Shown here one piece after another: positions 34,051-42,920 of a DNA stretch of 64,000 bases. The notes beneath the pieces were generated by a model, which was not told the origin of the DNA, made no database searches, and worked only from the letters and a program-made list of their open reading frames with translations. The number at the start of each line of letters is the position of its first letter. Position 1 is the stretch's first letter. The translations under genes and the position numbers were made by a program. This DNA comes from JBEIFW01 sp046081125 (GTDB lineage Bacteria; Actinomycetota; Acidimicrobiia; Acidimicrobiales; Ilumatobacteraceae), in assembly GCA_046081125.1 (NCBI GenBank), contig JBJTVH010000004.1, positions 68,976-132,975 on the forward strand, in the 5' to 3' direction.

Positions 34051-34100
34051 AGGTGGGGTCTCCTCAGCTCGGGTGGACGCCGCGCACCGTACGGAGCGTT

Positions 34101-34140
34101 CACGAACGGCCACCGACGAAAAGATGACTCCGAGGTGACG
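34101..34140 (-). promoter_or_regulatory. Candidate PHO box upstream of phnD
   Basis: Read on the minus strand, 7-base units occur every 11 bases from 34140 downward: CGTCACC, AGTCATC, CGTCGGT and GTTCGTG. They match GTTCACC at 5, 4, 2 and 4 positions. The position, 51-90 bases before the phnD start, suits an activator site. Individually weak; credible mainly because of the exact spacing and its neighbours. Confidence 0.35.
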
Positions 34141-34289
34141 GACCCAGCTGTTCGCCGAGGATCCAACCGGCCGTCGATCGGCATTCACCTTGGCGCCCGG
34201 ACGAGACGGCACCCGAGGCTTCCCGGCGCTTCGTAATCGAGCGGCGTGCGAGCGCAAGGTAGGCCTCAGCGAGGGCGGTTCGCTGAGGG

Positions 34290-34613
34290 TCACAGCCGGA
34301 TGCCCGTCACGGCGTCGAACAGGTGCGCAGCGTCGAGACGCAAGCCCAAGCCGATCGCGTCACCGACCACGGGATGATCGTCGGGGTGGAGCCGGGCTCG
34401 CACGGTGTCCGTCCCGATGGTCACGGACGCATAGATGTCGCTCCCGATCGGTTCGACGAGCGAGACGATCCCCACGAGGTCCGCTCGGTCGGCATCCGAA
34501 CGGTTCACGTGTTCGGGCCGGAGCCCAAGGACGACGTCGGTACCTGCGTGGGCCCTACCCGCAAGCGGCATTCCGACCGGCAGCGACCAACAGCGCAACC
34601 GGCACCTGGTCAT
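34290..34613 (-). pseudogene. C-terminal (TOBE) remnant of a sugar-type ABC ATPase
   Basis: The 107-residue frame reads like the end of a MalK/UgpC-type ATPase: LPVGMPLAGRAHAGTDVVLG, LRPEHV and SLVEPIGSDIYASVTIG form the TOBE/regulatory domain. No Walker A, signature or Walker B is found upstream in any frame, so the nucleotide-binding domain is gone. It lies between regX3 and phnD, suggesting a deletion or rearrangement there. A functional stand-alone TOBE protein is possible but less likely. Confidence 0.65.
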
Positions 34614-34841
34614 TGTTCACCCAGCGTGTAGCGACTCGACGGCTTCGCCATTAAGGGCCGGTGGAGGATGCGCGAATACTGAGTGACGCTGCAGGGAGGA
34701 GTACGTCGTGGCTGATCGCCCTGTCGCTGCGCGGCTCGAGCCGGCTGCGCGCCCTAGTGATCTGGGACGTGCTTGCGCCGGCCAAGCTTGCGTGGTCGTG
34801 GGAGACCGGCAGCGCCGGGACGCCATCCAGGTGGACCGCCG
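34614..34841. other. Non-coding stretch downstream of regX3
   Basis: 228 bases without a convincing gene. It holds the 3-prime region of the regX3 transcript and the truncated upstream edge of the ABC remnant. A 12-base palindrome CGGCTCGAGCCG is present but has no terminator-like context. Short frames here have no family resemblance. Confidence 0.5.
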
Positions 34842-35555
34842 CTAGGTTCGCGACGCCTCGTACTTGTACCCGAGGCCGCGGATGGTGGTGATCCGCACCG
34901 GGTTGGCCGGATCCGGTTCCACCTTTGCCCGCAGGCGCTTGATGTGGACGTCGAGGGTCTTCGTGTCCCCGACGTAGTCCGTGCCCCAGACGCGGTCGAT
35001 CAGCACCTCGCGGGTCAGGACACGCCCGGCGTTCGCCAGCAGCAACTCGAGCAACTCGAATTCCTTCAGTGGCAACGGAACCACGTCGCCCCGCACGCTC
35101 ACCTCGTGCCGTTCGACGTCCATGCGCACGTCCCCGACCTCGAGCACGCCGACCTCGGCAACTCGAGCGCCGTCGGACGTACGACGGCGCAACACGGCGC
35201 GCATCCGGGCGACGAGCTCCCGCAGGCGGTAGGGCTTGGTGACGTAGTCGTCCGCGCCGACTTCGAGCCCGACCACGGTGTCGATCTCGGCTCCCTTGGC
35301 CGTCACCATGATGATCGGGACCTGCGAACGTTTGCGGAGCTGCCGGCACACGTCGATGCCGGAGACCTTGGGCAGCATGACGTCGAGCAGGACGATGTCG
35401 GGCCGCACGATGTCGAACACGTCGAGCGCCTGCTGGCCGTCCCGGGCGACGTGCAACCGGAATCCCTCCCGGCGGAGCCCGATCGTAAGTGCGTCGATGA
35501 ACGACTCCTCGTCCTCGACGAGGAGCACGCTGATCTCGGGCGTGGGCGGATTCAC
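34842..35555 (-). CDS. regX3: Phosphate response regulator, RegX3/PhoB type
   Basis: The 237-residue OmpR-family regulator has a receiver domain with the acidic pocket E14-D15, phosphoacceptor D58 (VLLDVMLP) and K107 (VTKPYR). A winged-helix DNA-binding domain follows, ending TIRGLGYKYE. Its start overlaps the histidine kinase stop (ATGA). As the last gene of pstSCAB-phoU-senX3-regX3 it is the probable activator acting on the GTTCACC repeats in this window. RegX3 in mycobacteria is activated at low phosphate; orthology is inferred from context and sequence style. Confidence 0.88.
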   Translation of the reverse strand: MNPPTPEISVLLVEDEESFIDALTIGLRREGFRLHVARDGQQALDVFDIVRPDIVLLDVMLPKVSGIDVCRQLRKRSQVPIIMVTAKGAEIDTVVGLEVGADDYVTKPYRLRELVARMRAVLRRRTSDGARVAEVGVLEVGDVRMDVERHEVSVRGDVVPLPLKEFELLELLLANAGRVLTREVLIDRVWGTDYVGDTKTLDVHIKRLRAKVEPDPANPVRITTIRGLGYKYEASRT

Positions 35556-36781
35556 GAGGCCTCCGAATAGCGTTCGAGCGCAGGCGTGCCGGGTCCCGCC
35601 GGCACGCGAAGGGTGAACGTCGAGCCGAGTCCTTCTTCCGAACGGACCCGGACCGACCCCCCGTGGTTGGTCGCCACATGACGGACGATCGCCAACCCCA
35701 GACCGGTGCCGCCGGTGTCGCGGCCACGGCCCTTGTCGACGCGGTAGAACCGTTCGAAGACCCGCTCGAGGTCACGGCTGGGGATGCCGATCCCGCGATC
35801 GGTCACCGAGATCTCCACCCATGAGCCGACGACGATCGCGCCGAGGTCGACGGCCGATCCCGAGTCGGAGTACTTGATCGCGTTCTCCACGAGATTGGCG
35901 ATCGCCGATACGAGCTGCGGTCGGTCGCCGATCACGGTGAGCCGCCGCACGGCGGGATCGACCCCGACCCGGACGCGGCGCTCCTCGGCGAGATGCCGGA
36001 CGCGGTCGAGGCTGTCGTCGACGACGTCTCCGACCTCGACGACCGACTTGAGCGGTTGGTCGCCCACCTCGATCCGGGACAGCTCGAGGAGGTCCTCGAT
36101 GGTTCGGGTGAGGCGGTGGGCCTCGGCGACCAACTTCGTGCTCAGACGGTCGACGAGATCCGCATCCCGTTCGCCCTGCAGTGTCTCGGCCAGCAGCGCC
36201 ATCGCTCCGACCGGTGTACGAAGTTCGTGGCTGATGTTCGCCACGAAGTCGGTGCGCATCGCTTCGAGCCGAGCGCGTTCGCTCACGTCCTCGACGACGA
36301 CGAGCGCCGTCGCAGACGTCCGCTCTCCGACCGGAATGCCGGTGACGACGATGCGTCGGCGCGGCGGACCGTGGAGATCCAGGACCTGGGTCCGGCTCCC
36401 CCCATCGAGCGCCACGCCGACCATCGTGCGGACCGCTTCGGCAACCAGCGCGTCGGCGTGGCGGACGCCGAGGAGATGTTCGGCCACCCGGTTGCGGACG
36501 TCCCATCCGTCGCGTCCGGCCAGGACCACGCCGATCGGCAAGGCGTCGAGCGCCGTGCGGGTACGCGCCTCGTGGTCGAGCGAACGGGTCAGTTCGGCTT
36601 CACGTTCGGCGACGTGCCGTTCGATCTTCGATAGGACGCTTGCGAAGTCATCCGTGAGCACCGCGTCGCCCGCGACTCGGGTGGCGAGCGCTGCGGCAGA
36701 ACGGGTCGACAGCCACCGAAGGGTGAGCGCTCCAGCGACGAACCCCAAAAGGGCGACGATGACGAGCCCGACGACGATCAC
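35552..36781 (-). CDS. senX3: Phosphate sensor histidine kinase, SenX3/PhoR type
   Basis: The 409-residue kinase has one N-terminal membrane helix (residues about 1-23), a PAS-like region (about 75-165), a dimerisation domain with FVANISHELRTP (His185) and an ATPase domain with NLVENAIKYSDSGS, DRGIGIP and GGTGLGLAIV. The N-terminus matches SenX3, which senses phosphate indirectly via the Pst transporter and PhoU. The GTG start overlaps the phoU stop (GTGA), so it is coupled to PhoU synthesis. Confidence 0.9.
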   Translation of the reverse strand: MIVVGLVIVALLGFVAGALTLRWLSTRSAAALATRVAGDAVLTDDFASVLSKIERHVAEREAELTRSLDHEARTRTALDALPIGVVLAGRDGWDVRNRVAEHLLGVRHADALVAEAVRTMVGVALDGGSRTQVLDLHGPPRRRIVVTGIPVGERTSATALVVVEDVSERARLEAMRTDFVANISHELRTPVGAMALLAETLQGERDADLVDRLSTKLVAEAHRLTRTIEDLLELSRIEVGDQPLKSVVEVGDVVDDSLDRVRHLAEERRVRVGVDPAVRRLTVIGDRPQLVSAIANLVENAIKYSDSGSAVDLGAIVVGSWVEISVTDRGIGIPSRDLERVFERFYRVDKGRGRDTGGTGLGLAIVRHVATNHGGSVRVRSEEGLGSTFTLRVPAGPGTPALERYSEAS

Positions 36782-37497
36782 TGGGGCTCGTCGGGCTCCG
36801 CCGCCTGCGCCTGCCGATGCCGCGCCGCTCCGGCCTGCTCGGGCATCCACCCGGTCACGATGTAGCGGACCCGTTCCCCGAGGCTCACCGCGTGGTCGCC
36901 GATCCGTTCGTAGAAGCGGCACACGAGGGCGAGTTGGACGCCGACCTGCAGGTCGGTGAGCCCGGCGTTGTGGCTCTCGAACAGCGTTCGCATGAACTCG
37001 GTCTGGAGGCCGTCGAGCAGATCGTCCATGTCACGGATCGCCGCGCCGAGCGGTGCGTCGTCGTCGGCGTAGGCCTCGACCGCACACCGGTAGAGGACTT
37101 GTGCCTGTTCCGACATGCGGTGCAAAACCCCGCGCATCCGAGGGTCGAGCGTCTTGCCATAGATCCGCCGCGCCGCTTTGCAGATGTTGACGCAGAGATC
37201 TGCGGAGCGCTCGATGTCGGCCACCATCTTGATGGCGGCAACGATGCGCCGGAGATCCTTGGCCATCGGCTGCTGCAACACGAGGAGCCGGTAGCACCGT
37301 TCTTCGATGTCGATGGCTCGGGCGTCGATCTCGTCGTCGGCCTGCACGATGCGGTCGGCCTCGACGAGATCGCCGTCGAGGATCACCGCCGTCACCCGCG
37401 GGATCAGCTCCACGACGGCCGAGGCGAGGCGAACGAGTTCCTCGTGCACCTGCTCGAGCTCGTGATGGAAGTTCGGCCGTGCATCGACGGAGCCCAT
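36778..37497 (-). CDS. phoU: Phosphate signalling protein PhoU
   Basis: The 239-residue all-helical protein is two PhoU repeats, with the metal-binding E/D-x3-D-type motifs visible in QADDEIDARAIDIEERCYRL and YERIGDHAVSLGERV. PhoU links PstSCAB to the sensor kinase and restrains it when phosphate is plentiful. It starts on the last base of the pstB stop (TGATG) and ends inside the senX3 start, so all three are translationally linked. Confidence 0.93.
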   Translation of the reverse strand: MGSVDARPNFHHELEQVHEELVRLASAVVELIPRVTAVILDGDLVEADRIVQADDEIDARAIDIEERCYRLLVLQQPMAKDLRRIVAAIKMVADIERSADLCVNICKAARRIYGKTLDPRMRGVLHRMSEQAQVLYRCAVEAYADDDAPLGAAIRDMDDLLDGLQTEFMRTLFESHNAGLTDLQVGVQLALVCRFYERIGDHAVSLGERVRYIVTGWMPEQAGAARHRQAQAAEPDEPQ

Positions 37498-38408
37498 CAG
37501 CCGAACCGCCCGGTCACGTAGTTCTCGGTCCGCTCGTCGGCCGGGTTCGAGAAGATCTTCTCGGTGCGGTCGTACTCGACGAGCACCCCGGTTCGGCGAT
37601 CCCCATTCGGGTTGACCTCCGCCGTGTAGAAGGCGGTTCGATCGGAGGCTCGTGCCGCCTGCTGCATGTTGTGCGTGACGATGATGATCGTGTAGCGCTG
37701 CTTGAGCTCCTGCATGAGCTCCTCGATGCGTGCGGTTGCGATGGGGTCGAGCGCGGAGCACGGTTCGTCCATCAGCACCACCTCGGGTTCGACCGCGATC
37801 GTCCGGGCGATGCACAACCGCTGCTGCTGGCCCCCCGACAGGCCGAGGGCCGAGCCCTTCAGGCGGTCCTTCACTTCGTCCCACAGGGCGGCACCCTTGA
37901 GCGACCGCTCGACGATCGCGTCGAGTTCCGCTTTCTTGCGCACCCCGTTGATGCGGGGACCGAACGCGATGTTGTCGTAGATGCTCTTGGGGAACGGGTT
38001 CGGCTTCTGGAACACCATCCCGACGTGGCGCCGCACCTCGGTGGCCGACACCGTCGGGGCGTAGAGATCCTGGCCGTGATACGTGAGTCCGCCCTCGACC
38101 CGTGCGCCGGCGATGAGATCGTTCATCCGGTTGAAGCAGCGCAGCACGGTCGTCTTGCCGCAACCCGACGGACCGATGAAGGCCGTGATCTCGTTGCGGT
38201 ACACCGACAGGGTGACGTCCCGAACAGCCTTGAAGGCACCGTAGTACACCGACAGCTCCGAGAGGTCGAACACAGCGTCCCACGGCGGGGCAGCCTCGAC
38301 CTCGGCGGTGCGGGCCTGCACCCGTGGTATCGCGATCGACGCGTTCGTCGGCGCCGTGCTGGTGTCGTCGGGGCTCATCACGGGCTCCTGCGATCGAAGG
38401 TCGGGCAT
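37497..38408 (-). CDS. pstB: Phosphate ABC transporter ATPase PstB
   Basis: The 303-residue ATPase has Walker A GPSGCGKTTVLRCFNRMND, signature LGLSGGQQQRLCIARTIAV and Walker B VVLMDEPCSALDPIATA, all typical PstB. MVFQKPNPFPKSIYDNI is the PstB Q-loop signature. The N-terminus has about 45 extra residues before the fold; an internal ATG at 38378 would remove ten of them. It is followed directly by phoU. Confidence 0.95.
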   Translation of the reverse strand: MPDLRSQEPVMSPDDTSTAPTNASIAIPRVQARTAEVEAAPPWDAVFDLSELSVYYGAFKAVRDVTLSVYRNEITAFIGPSGCGKTTVLRCFNRMNDLIAGARVEGGLTYHGQDLYAPTVSATEVRRHVGMVFQKPNPFPKSIYDNIAFGPRINGVRKKAELDAIVERSLKGAALWDEVKDRLKGSALGLSGGQQQRLCIARTIAVEPEVVLMDEPCSALDPIATARIEELMQELKQRYTIIIVTHNMQQAARASDRTAFYTAEVNPNGDRRTGVLVEYDRTEKIFSNPADERTENYVTGRFG

Positions 38409-38418
38409 GTCGGGAACC

Positions 38419-39321
38419 TCACCGCTTGAGGGCGAACCGGGCGGACACGAGACGGGCGACCAGAGTGAAGAGGAAGGCGATCACGATGAGCGTGAGGGCC
38501 GCACCCCACCCTCTCGCCTGCGCAGTATCGAAGGTTGACGAGGCGTTCGAGTAGATCTCGCGTGGCAGCGCCGTGTTCGCCCCGCTGAACGGCCAGGTGT
38601 TCAGTGCCTTGGCGGCGCCGATTGTGAAGATCAACGGCGCCGTCTCCCCCGCAGCGCGGGCGACGGCGAGCAGACAGCCCGACACGATCCCGGGCAGGGC
38701 GGCCGGCAGCACCACGGTCATGATCGTCCGGCTCTTCGTCGTCCCGAGCGCGAGTGCCCCCTCCCGAAGTTGGTCGGGGACGAGCCGGAGCATCTCCTCC
38801 GTGGAGCGGATCACCACCGGCAGCATCAGGCAGCCGAGAGCGATCCCGGCGCCGAGCGCCGACAGTCCGAACGTGAGCGTCCACATCACGTACACGAACA
38901 GGCCCATCACGATCGACGGCACACCGGACATCACCGTCGCCATGAAGCGGACCAGGCGGGCGAAGGCCCCCTGCCGTCCGTACTCGTGGAGGTACACCGC
39001 ACCGAGCACCCCCAGCGGTACCGCCAGCATCGTGGCGATGCCCGTGGCGAGCACCGTGCCCACGATCGCTGGGCCGACGCCGCCTTCGGAGCGCCGCTCG
39101 GACGCTGCGATGTCGGTCGTGAGGAAGTCCCATGACATCACCCTCATGCCCTCGGACACCACGGACCAGAGCACGAGGACCAAGGGGACCGAGATGGCGA
39201 CGAAGCACAGCCCGAGCACCACGCTCATGAGTTGCGACTTGACGTGGCGCCACGAGCGGGCCGCACTGCGGTCGATGGGACGGGCCCGCACCGTGACGTC
39301 GTCGAGGCCGACGGTCGACAT
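38419..39321 (-). CDS. pstA: Phosphate ABC transporter permease PstA
   Basis: The 300-residue membrane protein has about six helices and family motifs GVPSIVMGLFVYV, LPVVIRSTEEMLRLVP and the cytoplasmic loop GALALGTTKSRTIMTVVLP that contacts PstB. ARAAGETAPLIFTIG is strongly PstA-like. ATG 39321 lies just past the pstC stop, preceded by a GGGGG-rich site. It forms the channel with PstC. Confidence 0.95.
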   Translation of the reverse strand: MSTVGLDDVTVRARPIDRSAARSWRHVKSQLMSVVLGLCFVAISVPLVLVLWSVVSEGMRVMSWDFLTTDIAASERRSEGGVGPAIVGTVLATGIATMLAVPLGVLGAVYLHEYGRQGAFARLVRFMATVMSGVPSIVMGLFVYVMWTLTFGLSALGAGIALGCLMLPVVIRSTEEMLRLVPDQLREGALALGTTKSRTIMTVVLPAALPGIVSGCLLAVARAAGETAPLIFTIGAAKALNTWPFSGANTALPREIYSNASSTFDTAQARGWGAALTLIVIAFLFTLVARLVSARFALKR

Positions 39322-39322
39322 C

Positions 39323-40270
39323 TCATGCCCCCCGGGACTTGCGCATCGAGCGCTGCACAACGGTCGTCGCCGCCATGTTGACGAGGATCGTCATCACGAA
39401 CAGCGTGACGGCGAGGCCGATCAGCGCTGCTTTGAACGTGCCGTCGGCCTCACCCCACTGGTTGGCGATCACTGACGGCATCGAATCGCCGGAGGCGAAC
39501 AGGTTGGACGTGAGCTGGGCCGACGAGCCGATGACGAGGGCCACGGCGATCGTCTCGCCCATGGCGCGCCCGAGGCCCAACATCACCGCGCCCACGAGAC
39601 CGCCCTTGGAGTGGGGGATCACCGCACCCCGGATCATCTCCCAGCGGGTCGCGCCCAGGCCGTATGCGGCCTCCATTTCGCCGGGCGGCGTCGTGTCGAC
39701 GACCTCCCGGGCGAGCGAGCTGATGATGGGCGTGATCATGATCGCCAAGATGATCCCGGCGGTGAAGAACGAGCGCCCGGAGGCCTGCCCGAACAGGCTC
39801 TGGAGCACCGGCACCCCGTCGACGGCATCGGCGACCGTGTCGTATCGCTCTTTGATCCAGGGGGCAAGCACCGAGATTCCCCAAAGCCCGAACACGACCG
39901 ACGGGATCACGGCCAAGAGGTCGACGACGTACACGAAGGGCTTGCGGAATCGGTTGGGCACCACCTGGGTGATGAACAGGGCGATGCCGATGCTCACCGG
40001 AACGGCCAAGACGAGTGCGATCGCCGACGACACCACCGTGCCGTAGATGAAGGTCAAGCCGCCGAAGCGCCCCTCGGCCGGTGCCCATTCGTCGGACGTG
40101 AAAAAGGACCACCCCTGATCGCGGAACGCCGGCCACGCCCGGGTCGTCATCGTGAATGCGATGAGCCCGAGAATCACGAGCACGAGGAACCCGGCGAGCG
40201 CGGCGGCCCAGCGGAACGAGCGGTCGGCCGTCTGGCTTCGGCCGGTGAGATCGAGCGGTGCGGTGGCCAC
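39323..40270 (-). CDS. pstC: Phosphate ABC transporter permease PstC
   Basis: The 315-residue membrane protein has about six helices. FGGLTFIYGTVVSSAIALVL, LLAVIPSVVFGLWGISVLAP, AYGLGATRWEMIRGAVIP and GLGRAMGETIAVALVIG are typical PstC. The GTG start has a GGAGGGA site. It is separated from pstS by 77 bases carrying a strong hairpin, a common arrangement that raises pstS expression relative to the permeases. Confidence 0.95.
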   Translation of the reverse strand: MATAPLDLTGRSQTADRSFRWAAALAGFLVLVILGLIAFTMTTRAWPAFRDQGWSFFTSDEWAPAEGRFGGLTFIYGTVVSSAIALVLAVPVSIGIALFITQVVPNRFRKPFVYVVDLLAVIPSVVFGLWGISVLAPWIKERYDTVADAVDGVPVLQSLFGQASGRSFFTAGIILAIMITPIISSLAREVVDTTPPGEMEAAYGLGATRWEMIRGAVIPHSKGGLVGAVMLGLGRAMGETIAVALVIGSSAQLTSNLFASGDSMPSVIANQWGEADGTFKAALIGLAVTLFVMTILVNMAATTVVQRSMRKSRGA

Positions 40271-40303
40271 AGGGCGTCCCTCCGTTCAGTGGCGCCGTTC
40301 TAA

Positions 40304-40336
40304 CACCCCGCCCCGGCCGGCGGCCGGAGCGGGGTG
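40304..40336 (-). promoter_or_regulatory. Intercistronic hairpin between pstS and pstC
   Basis: CACCCCGC (40304-40311) pairs with GCGGGGTG (40329-40336), and inside it CCGGCC (40313-40318) pairs with GGCCGG (40322-40327) around a 3-base loop, with one mismatch between stems. It lies 12 bases past the pstS stop. It could act as a partial terminator or as an mRNA stabiliser giving excess binding protein over permease. Confidence 0.6.
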
Positions 40337-40347
40337 CAGGAACGTCG

Positions 40348-41550
40348 TCAGGCCCCGATGGTCTTGACGGCGGCGAGGGCCTTGTCGTCGATCACACCCG
40401 GAAGGGGGGCGAAGTCGATCTTCGGCGCCAGCTTCTGGCCGTCGGTCAAGATCCACGTGAGGAATCCACGGAGGGCGGCGGCCTTGTCCGGATCAGCGAT
40501 CTTCTTGTACGCCAAGATCCAGGTCTGCGCAGCGATCGGGTACGACTTCTCGCCGTCCGCCCAGGCCAGGCTGAACGTGAGGTCGTCGTTGATCTTCGCT
40601 CCCTCGGCCGCAGCCGTCGTGGCCTCCAGCGTCGGTGCGACGAACTTCCCGGCCTTGTTCTTCACGGCCGCCACCTTGAGGCCGGTGGCCTTCGCATCGG
40701 AAAAGTCCACGTAGCCGATGCCGCCCTTGGTGTCCTTCACGATCTTGGCGACACCGCTGTTGCCCTGCCCGGCCTGCACCCCGGCGGGCCACTGGATCGT
40801 GGAGCCGCGCTTGAGCGCCCAGGCCTTGGAGGCCGCATCGCCCGAAGCGAGATCGAGGAAGATCGAGAAGTTCTCGGTCGTGCCCGACGAATCGGCTCGC
40901 ACGGCGACGGTGATGGGAGTGTCGGGAAGCTTGACGTTCGGGTTGTCAGCGGCGATCGCCGGGTCGTTCCAGGTCTTGACCTGGAGCTGGAAGATCTTTG
41001 CGATCGTGTCCGGGGACAACTGCAGCTTGTCGACACCGTCGACGTTGTACGCCATGGTGATGGGAGCGATCACCGTAGGGATGTAGACGAAGTCGCCGCC
41101 CTTGTACTTGGGCTTGTCCTCCGCCTTGACGACGCCGTCGGTGCCGCCCCAGTCGGTGACCTGGTCGGCGAAGTCCTGGCGGCCCTTGCCCGAGCCGCCG
41201 CCGCCGTAGTTCACCGTCACGCCCGGTGCGACCTTCTTGAACTCGGCGATCGCCTCGTCGTAGAAGGCCTTGGGGAACGTCGCCCCCGAGCCGTTCAAGG
41301 TGCCCTTGAGGCTCTTGTAGTCGACCGTGGGGGCCTTGGTGGTCGTCGTCGTCGCCGCAGCGGTGGTCGGTGCAGCGGTGGTCGGTGCAGCCGTGGTCGC
41401 AGCGGCGGTCGTGGTCGGCGCAGCCGTGGTAGCGGCGGCAGTCGTCGTCGCACCCGACCCGCTCGAGTCGTCACCGCACGCGGCTGCGACGAGCCCGAGC
41501 GCCGTGACTCCGGCGAGGGCGAGGGTGGTTCGGGGCTTCCGGGAACGCAC
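40348..41550 (-). CDS. pstS: Phosphate ABC transporter substrate-binding lipoprotein PstS
   Basis: The 400-residue protein starts at GTG 41550 with an AAGGAG site. It has a lipobox at C25 (V-A-A-A-C-G-D-D), an Ala/Thr/Pro linker of about 40 residues, then the PstS fold: LNGSGATFPKAFYDEAI, VNYGGGGSGKGRQDFADQ, ADNPNVKLPDTPITVAVRAD and SSGTTENFSIFL. The T-F-P, S-G-K-G-R and S-G-T-T motifs bind phosphate. It is first in the pst operon, behind two strong PHO boxes. Confidence 0.95.
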   Translation of the reverse strand: MRSRKPRTTLALAGVTALGLVAAACGDDSSGSGATTTAAATTAAPTTTAAATTAAPTTAAPTTAAATTTTTKAPTVDYKSLKGTLNGSGATFPKAFYDEAIAEFKKVAPGVTVNYGGGGSGKGRQDFADQVTDWGGTDGVVKAEDKPKYKGGDFVYIPTVIAPITMAYNVDGVDKLQLSPDTIAKIFQLQVKTWNDPAIAADNPNVKLPDTPITVAVRADSSGTTENFSIFLDLASGDAASKAWALKRGSTIQWPAGVQAGQGNSGVAKIVKDTKGGIGYVDFSDAKATGLKVAAVKNKAGKFVAPTLEATTAAAEGAKINDDLTFSLAWADGEKSYPIAAQTWILAYKKIADPDKAAALRGFLTWILTDGQKLAPKIDFAPLPGVIDDKALAAVKTIGA

Positions 41551-41622
41551 GATGGCATCTCCTTGGAGGGAACGAGGTCGCCTGCAACGTACGGAGACGA
41601 GGTGGCCGTCGGGCCGATCCGG

Positions 41623-41704
41623 GATGAACGAGAGGTGAACGACCCACGAACTCCGTGGTCGAACGTCACCTTCCGGCCCCGCACGGGCTGAACACCGGGT
41701 GAAC
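41623..41704 (-). promoter_or_regulatory. Two PHO boxes upstream of pstS
   Basis: On the minus strand GTTCACC-CGGT-GTTCAGC (41704-41687) and GTTCACC-TCTC-GTTCATC (41640-41623) each form a pair of 7-base units with 11-base period. Each pair is 7/7 plus 6/7 to the actinobacterial unit GTTCACC. They lie 73-154 bases before the pstS start, between pstS and the divergent protease gene. These are the best sites in the window. Confidence 0.75.
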
Positions 41705-41756
41705 GAGGGGCCCGTCCGGTTCGTCGCGCCGGGCCGCCCCTGCCGAACATGACGGT

Positions 41757-42920
41757 ATGGCAACTCCATCGCCCTACCCGCCCCCGGGGACCTGGGGTCC
41801 GACGCCCCGGCCGGAGCGGCGACACCTGAGCTACCCCCAGTTCCTCGCCCGAAGCGTCACGATCGCCGTGCTGGCACCGTTTGTGCTCGGCGCCCTCGCC
41901 GTCGTCTCGCTCCTGCCGCTCATCGTGCTCGCAGTGGCGATCGGCGACTCCGGGACGGTGGTCTCCTCCGACGACCGTGTCGGCGCCACCTCGCACGTCG
42001 CCGGCAACGACGGCGCGACAGCGATCGTGCTCGCCGTCCCGATCGAGGGGCCCATCGTGACGGGCGAGAGCGGCGACGGCCTGTTCGGCGGCGGAACCAC
42101 CAGCGGCTACGAGACCAAGCGCCTCCTGCAGCGGGCCGCCCGGGACCCCGACGTTCGGGCCGTCGTGCTCGAGATGAACACCCCGGGCGGGACGGTCGCC
42201 GGCGCCGCTGCGATCGCCGACGGTGTCGCCGCCCTCAAGGCGGCCGGCAAGCCGGTGTTCGCCCACGTGAGCGACATCTCTGCGTCGGGTGGCGTCTGGG
42301 CCATGGCGCCCGCCGACCGGATCATCGTCGACCCCGGAGCCCTCGTCGGATCGATCGGGGTGATCCTCGGGCCGCTGCGGCAGTACAAGGGCGTCACCGC
42401 GGTCGACGACGGGCTGTTCGGCGGCGGCGTCGAGGTCGACCCGGCCCGGGGCTCGATCGACGAGGTGGTCATCACGGCCGGCACCAGCAAGGACCTCGGC
42501 AACCCCTACCGGCCGCTCACGACGGCCGAGCGCGCCTCGCTGCAGACCGCCGTCGACTCCGCCTACCGACTGTTCGTCGACCACGTCGCCCGCAACCGCC
42601 CGAAGCTGAGCACCGAGCGCATCCGGGGCGAGGTCGGCGCCCTCATCTACGCCGCGGACGACGCCGTACGCCTCGGCCTGGCCGACTCGACCGGCTCGAT
42701 CGACGACGCCTACGGCGCCGCGGCGGACGCCGCCGGGCTCACCCGATGGGATGTTCGACGGCCCGACAGCGGTGGGCTGTTCGACAGCCTGTTCGGGGTT
42801 CGGCTCCCGTGGACACAACGCAGCGCCCCCGTCCCGGACCTCGCCTCCCTGTGCGGCCCGCGCCTGGTGCCGCTCGCGTTCACCGGCGATCTCACCGCCG
42901 TGTGCAGCGCACGGCGCTAG
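41757..42920 (+). CDS. Signal peptide peptidase SppA-like membrane protease (S49)
   Basis: The 387-residue protein has a Pro-rich N-terminus, one membrane helix (residues about 35-62) and an S49 ClpP-fold domain: VVLEMNTPGGTVAGA, the serine loop HVSDISASGGVWAMAPADRI, and GALVGSIGVILGPL. A downstream lysine expected as general base lies in the R-N-R-P-K-L-S or Y-K-G region. It cleaves remnant signal peptides or membrane proteins. The end of the gene overlaps the convergent CYTH/CHAD gene by four bases (CTAG serves as stop on both strands). Confidence 0.85.
   Translation: MATPSPYPPPGTWGPTPRPERRHLSYPQFLARSVTIAVLAPFVLGALAVVSLLPLIVLAVAIGDSGTVVSSDDRVGATSHVAGNDGATAIVLAVPIEGPIVTGESGDGLFGGGTTSGYETKRLLQRAARDPDVRAVVLEMNTPGGTVAGAAAIADGVAALKAAGKPVFAHVSDISASGGVWAMAPADRIIVDPGALVGSIGVILGPLRQYKGVTAVDDGLFGGGVEVDPARGSIDEVVITAGTSKDLGNPYRPLTTAERASLQTAVDSAYRLFVDHVARNRPKLSTERIRGEVGALIYAADDAVRLGLADSTGSIDDAYGAAADAAGLTRWDVRRPDSGGLFDSLFGVRLPWTQRSAPVPDLASLCGPRLVPLAFTGDLTAVCSARR

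Noticed and set aside
34661..34891. A 76-codon rightward frame downstream of regX3
   Set aside because: It overlaps the end of regX3, has no ribosome-binding site or family resemblance and lies in a decayed region.
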